A stretch of 64,000 nt of DNA from an uncultured Allomuricauda sp. (GTDB lineage Bacteria > Bacteroidota > Bacteroidia > Flavobacteriales > Flavobacteriaceae), in NCBI RefSeq assembly GCF_947258355.1, contig NZ_CAMYIC010000059.1:1-64000 (forward strand), given 5' to 3'. The stretch's first letter is position 1, and the number at the start of each line of letters is the position of its first letter. Of this stretch, positions 62,332-64,000 are shown piece by piece. The notes beneath the pieces are model-generated. The model did not search any database and was not told the origin of the DNA. It worked only from the letters and a program-made list of their open reading frames with translations. The position numbers and the translations under genes were made by a program.

Positions 62332-63333
62332 TTAATCTTTTACTAAAATGTTAAAATTCTTTACTTGATGTACGAAGTAAGACCACACTATGGATGTCGT
62401 AGCATAGTACTTTAATATAAAATTAGCTTTTTCCCGTTTTCTGTACATTTTTATAAAGTTACCATAAAAACTTAGATGTGCCTTTAAAATGGCAAAGCAG
62501 TGGTCAAATTTTAATTGAAAAACAAAGCGTAAAGCTGCAATTGCATCAAAGAGTAAACGGGCGAAAACCAAGGGCAATGCTTTTTTTCTGGGGAGGTTTT
62601 TGGTGATGGAATAGAGCGAATTCCTAAAATTGAGAAAGGTCTTCTTCGGATTCATGTTGGATAATGTACTGCCTCCCAAATGATACACATGGCTATGCCC
62701 AACATAATACACTTCATGTCCAGCATTTTTGGCTCTCCAACAAAGGTCGATTTCTTCTTGATGCGCAAAGTAGTCTTCATCAAAGCCTCCCAATTCCCGA
62801 AACACCTCGCTTTTAATGAACATACAGGCTCCTGTTGCCCAGAATACTTCTTTGATGTCGTCGTATTGGCCCTCATCCTTTTCTATGGTCTGGAAGATAC
62901 GCCCCCTACAGAACGGGTATCCAAACATATCAATGAATCCGCCTGCGGCCCCAGCATATTCAAAATGGTCTTTTTGAATCAGGTCTAAAATCTTGGGTTG
63001 TATTATAGAGGCTTCGGGTTTGGTGTCAAAAGCATCCTTAATAGGTTCCAGCCAATTCGGAGTTACTTCCACATCGGAATTCAAAAGACAGAAGATGTCG
63101 GCCTCTATATGTTTGAGACCATCGTTGTAGCCTTTGGCAAAACCTCCATTGGAATCGTTTTGGACAATTCCGACAGATGGATAGTTTTGTTCTAAAAATT
63201 CCACAGACCCATCCGTACTCGCATTGTCCACCACATAAATATCAGCTCCATTAGAATACTCCATGACCGAAGGCAGGAACCTTTCGAGCAAGGCTTCTCC
63301 ATTCCAATTGAGTATGACTACGGCGATTTTCAA
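62332..63333 (-). CDS. Glycosyltransferase family 2
   Basis: A 333-residue GT-A enzyme. It starts with KIAVVILNWNGEALLERFLP, followed by VVDNASTDGSVEFLEQNYP near 34-52, the nucleotide/metal site LLNSDVEVTPNWLEP near 83-97 (a single Asp in place of DxD) and the acceptor motif GGFDEDYFAHQEEIDLCWRA (split over 191-210) with the catalytic ED-type pair. Relatives include rhamnosyl- and galactofuranosyl-transferases of cell-surface polysaccharides. The C-terminal basic, aromatic part may sit on the membrane. It starts 12 bases after the HsdR-N gene on the same strand. Confidence 0.92.
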   Translation of the reverse strand: MKIAVVILNWNGEALLERFLPSVMEYSNGADIYVVDNASTDGSVEFLEQNYPSVGIVQNDSNGGFAKGYNDGLKHIEADIFCLLNSDVEVTPNWLEPIKDAFDTKPEASIIQPKILDLIQKDHFEYAGAAGGFIDMFGYPFCRGRIFQTIEKDEGQYDDIKEVFWATGACMFIKSEVFRELGGFDEDYFAHQEEIDLCWRAKNAGHEVYYVGHSHVYHLGGSTLSNMNPKKTFLNFRNSLYSITKNLPRKKALPLVFARLLFDAIAALRFVFQLKFDHCFAILKAHLSFYGNFIKMYRKREKANFILKYYATTSIVWSYFVHQVKNFNILVKD

Positions 63334-63345
63334 AACGGAGGCAAA

Positions 63346-63792
63346 TTAACGGCTAAAATCAGGAATATCCTTCAAAAACGTATACTTTTCATTCTCGTGG
63401 TCCATTTTACAGTAGTAATGGTCCAAACCATTGGTCACCATCAAGTATTCGGCCTTGAGTTCGTAATTGTATCGAGCTATCTGATCAAAAGTATCTTGGG
63501 TGATCTTTACCTCGGGCGCTTTGCATTCGATCAAAAGAAAAATAGAGCCATCTGGATTGAACACTACAACATCGTATCGCTTCTTTAAGTTGTTGACCGT
63601 GAGCTGCTTTTCCACATTGATCAAACTCTTGGGGTAATTTTTTGTGAACACCAAATATCGAAGTACATGCTGTCGCACCCATTCCTCGGGTTGGAGCATC
63701 ACAAATTTTTTACGTAGCCCATCAAAAATGTACTGTCTATTTTGGCTATTTTTGATTCGAAACGAATAAGGCGGAAAATTAAGATCTTGCAT
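63346..63792 (-). CDS. Stand-alone HsdR N-terminal-domain protein (PD-(D/E)XK fold)
   Basis: A 148-residue protein matching only the nuclease-like N-terminal domain of type I restriction enzyme R subunits. RYDVVVFNPDGSIFLLIECKAP near 72-93 is the D-(x)n-E-x-K active site (here D74, E90, K92), and ITQDTFDQIARYNYELKAEYLMVTNG follows as the Q-containing motif (quoted in parts: TFDQIARYNYELKA, EYLMVTNG). No helicase, HsdM or HsdS gene is nearby, so this is not a restriction system. I recall the same small gene beside holA in many Flavobacteriia. Its role is unknown. Confidence 0.85.
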   Translation of the reverse strand: MQDLNFPPYSFRIKNSQNRQYIFDGLRKKFVMLQPEEWVRQHVLRYLVFTKNYPKSLINVEKQLTVNNLKKRYDVVVFNPDGSIFLLIECKAPEVKITQDTFDQIARYNYELKAEYLMVTNGLDHYYCKMDHENEKYTFLKDIPDFSR

Positions 63793-63818
63793 TCTACAAA
63801 ACTGGTGATATAATTTGA

Positions 63819-64000
63819 ATGGACAAAGTAAAGGAGATCGTAGCGGAAATCAACAACGGAAACCCAAAACCTATTTATTTTTTAATGGGTGAGGAGCCTT
63901 ATTATATAGATAGGATTTCTCAATACATTGCCGAAAACGTCCTCACCGAAGATGAAAAGGGATTCAACCAAATGGTACTTTATGGAAAAGACACCTCGGT
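63819..64000 (+). CDS. holA: DNA polymerase III subunit delta (HolA), N-terminal part, cut by the window edge
   Basis: The first 60 codons are present, starting MDKVKEIVAEINNG, with the HolA hallmark PIYFLMGEEPYYIDRI near 18-33. HolA opens the sliding clamp in the clamp-loader complex. The frame is open to the window end. A near-consensus TATAATTTG lies at 63809-63817, only one base before the ATG, so the leader is very short if that box is used. The gene is divergent from the HsdR-N gene. Confidence 0.88.
   Translation, partial: MDKVKEIVAEINNGNPKPIYFLMGEEPYYIDRISQYIAENVLTEDEKGFNQMVLYGKDTS

Noticed and set aside
63346..63792. Type I restriction-modification system
   Set aside because: Only the HsdR N-terminal domain is present; motor, HsdM and HsdS genes are absent nearby.
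1..64000. CRISPR arrays, phage genes, integrases or classical insertion sequences
   Set aside because: No regularly spaced repeats, structural phage proteins, integrase or transposase motifs were seen on either strand.

Overview
This 64 kb window is a chromosomal segment from a member of the Bacteroidota, most likely a marine Flavobacteriaceae (an Allomuricauda/Maribacter-like genus is my guess, not something the sequence proves). Several things point there. Exact matches to the Bacteroidota -7 promoter box TAnnTTTG precede many genes, while Shine-Dalgarno sequences are rare. The dgkA-ftsK-lolA-lptF-ribB order is also typical, as are the class II IlvC, the lipoprotein-type coiled-coil OmpA, and intergenic palindromes of a flavobacterial kind. 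Almost every gene looks intact. No prophage, integron, CRISPR array or rRNA operon is present.

Layout. 1-2188: a cut tRNA-Ser(UGA), a TSUP permease and a DegT-type aminotransferase. 2185-8291 (minus): a cell-envelope/division block (DgkA, FtsK, LolA, LptF and a RibB protein with a dead RibA domain). 8480-11874: an NhaC-type permease and a methionine-gamma-lyase-like enzyme, divergent from an Lrp regulator. 12081-24115: lpd, a membrane acyltransferase, then a long plus-strand run (FMN reductase, PabB, TilS, DsbD, penicillin acylase, YifB). 24118-26606: an M20 peptidase, a cupin-like protein and a putative small nuclease. 26786-30288: a 5-oxoprolinase operon headed by an atypical Nramp-family transporter. 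30346-37477: ilvD-ilvB-ilvN-ilvC-ilvA, preceded by what reads as a classical leader-peptide attenuator. 37636-39225: a GapN-type dehydrogenase. 39489-44224 (minus): leuC-leuD-(leuA/cimA)-leuB. 44424-50012: RecG carrying an in-frame DUF559 nuclease insert, then an M1 peptidase and a patatin. 50014-54931 (minus): a mixed group with a degenerate OmpA paralogue, an FMN-binding glutamate synthase-like protein, an M20 amidohydrolase and a secreted DsrE-like protein. 55033-64000: UvrD helicase, an alpha/beta hydrolase, a lipoprotein, a Sua5 homologue, OmpA, a GT2 glycosyltransferase, a lone HsdR-N domain protein and the start of holA.

How genes work together. The ilv and leu clusters cover the branched-chain amino acid pathway. 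The LeuA-type enzyme carries residues I associate with citramalate synthase, so isoleucine might be made from pyruvate as well as from threonine through IlvA. The mgl/nhaC/lrp group looks like a sulfur amino acid uptake and breakdown module under a local regulator. The Nramp-like protein with PxpA/B/C suggests uptake and cleavage of 5-oxoproline.

The points most worth checking are the DUF559 cassette inside RecG (flanked by inverted repeats that are themselves hairpins), the ilv attenuator, the Nramp homologue lacking metal ligands, and the citramalate synthase signature in the leu operon.
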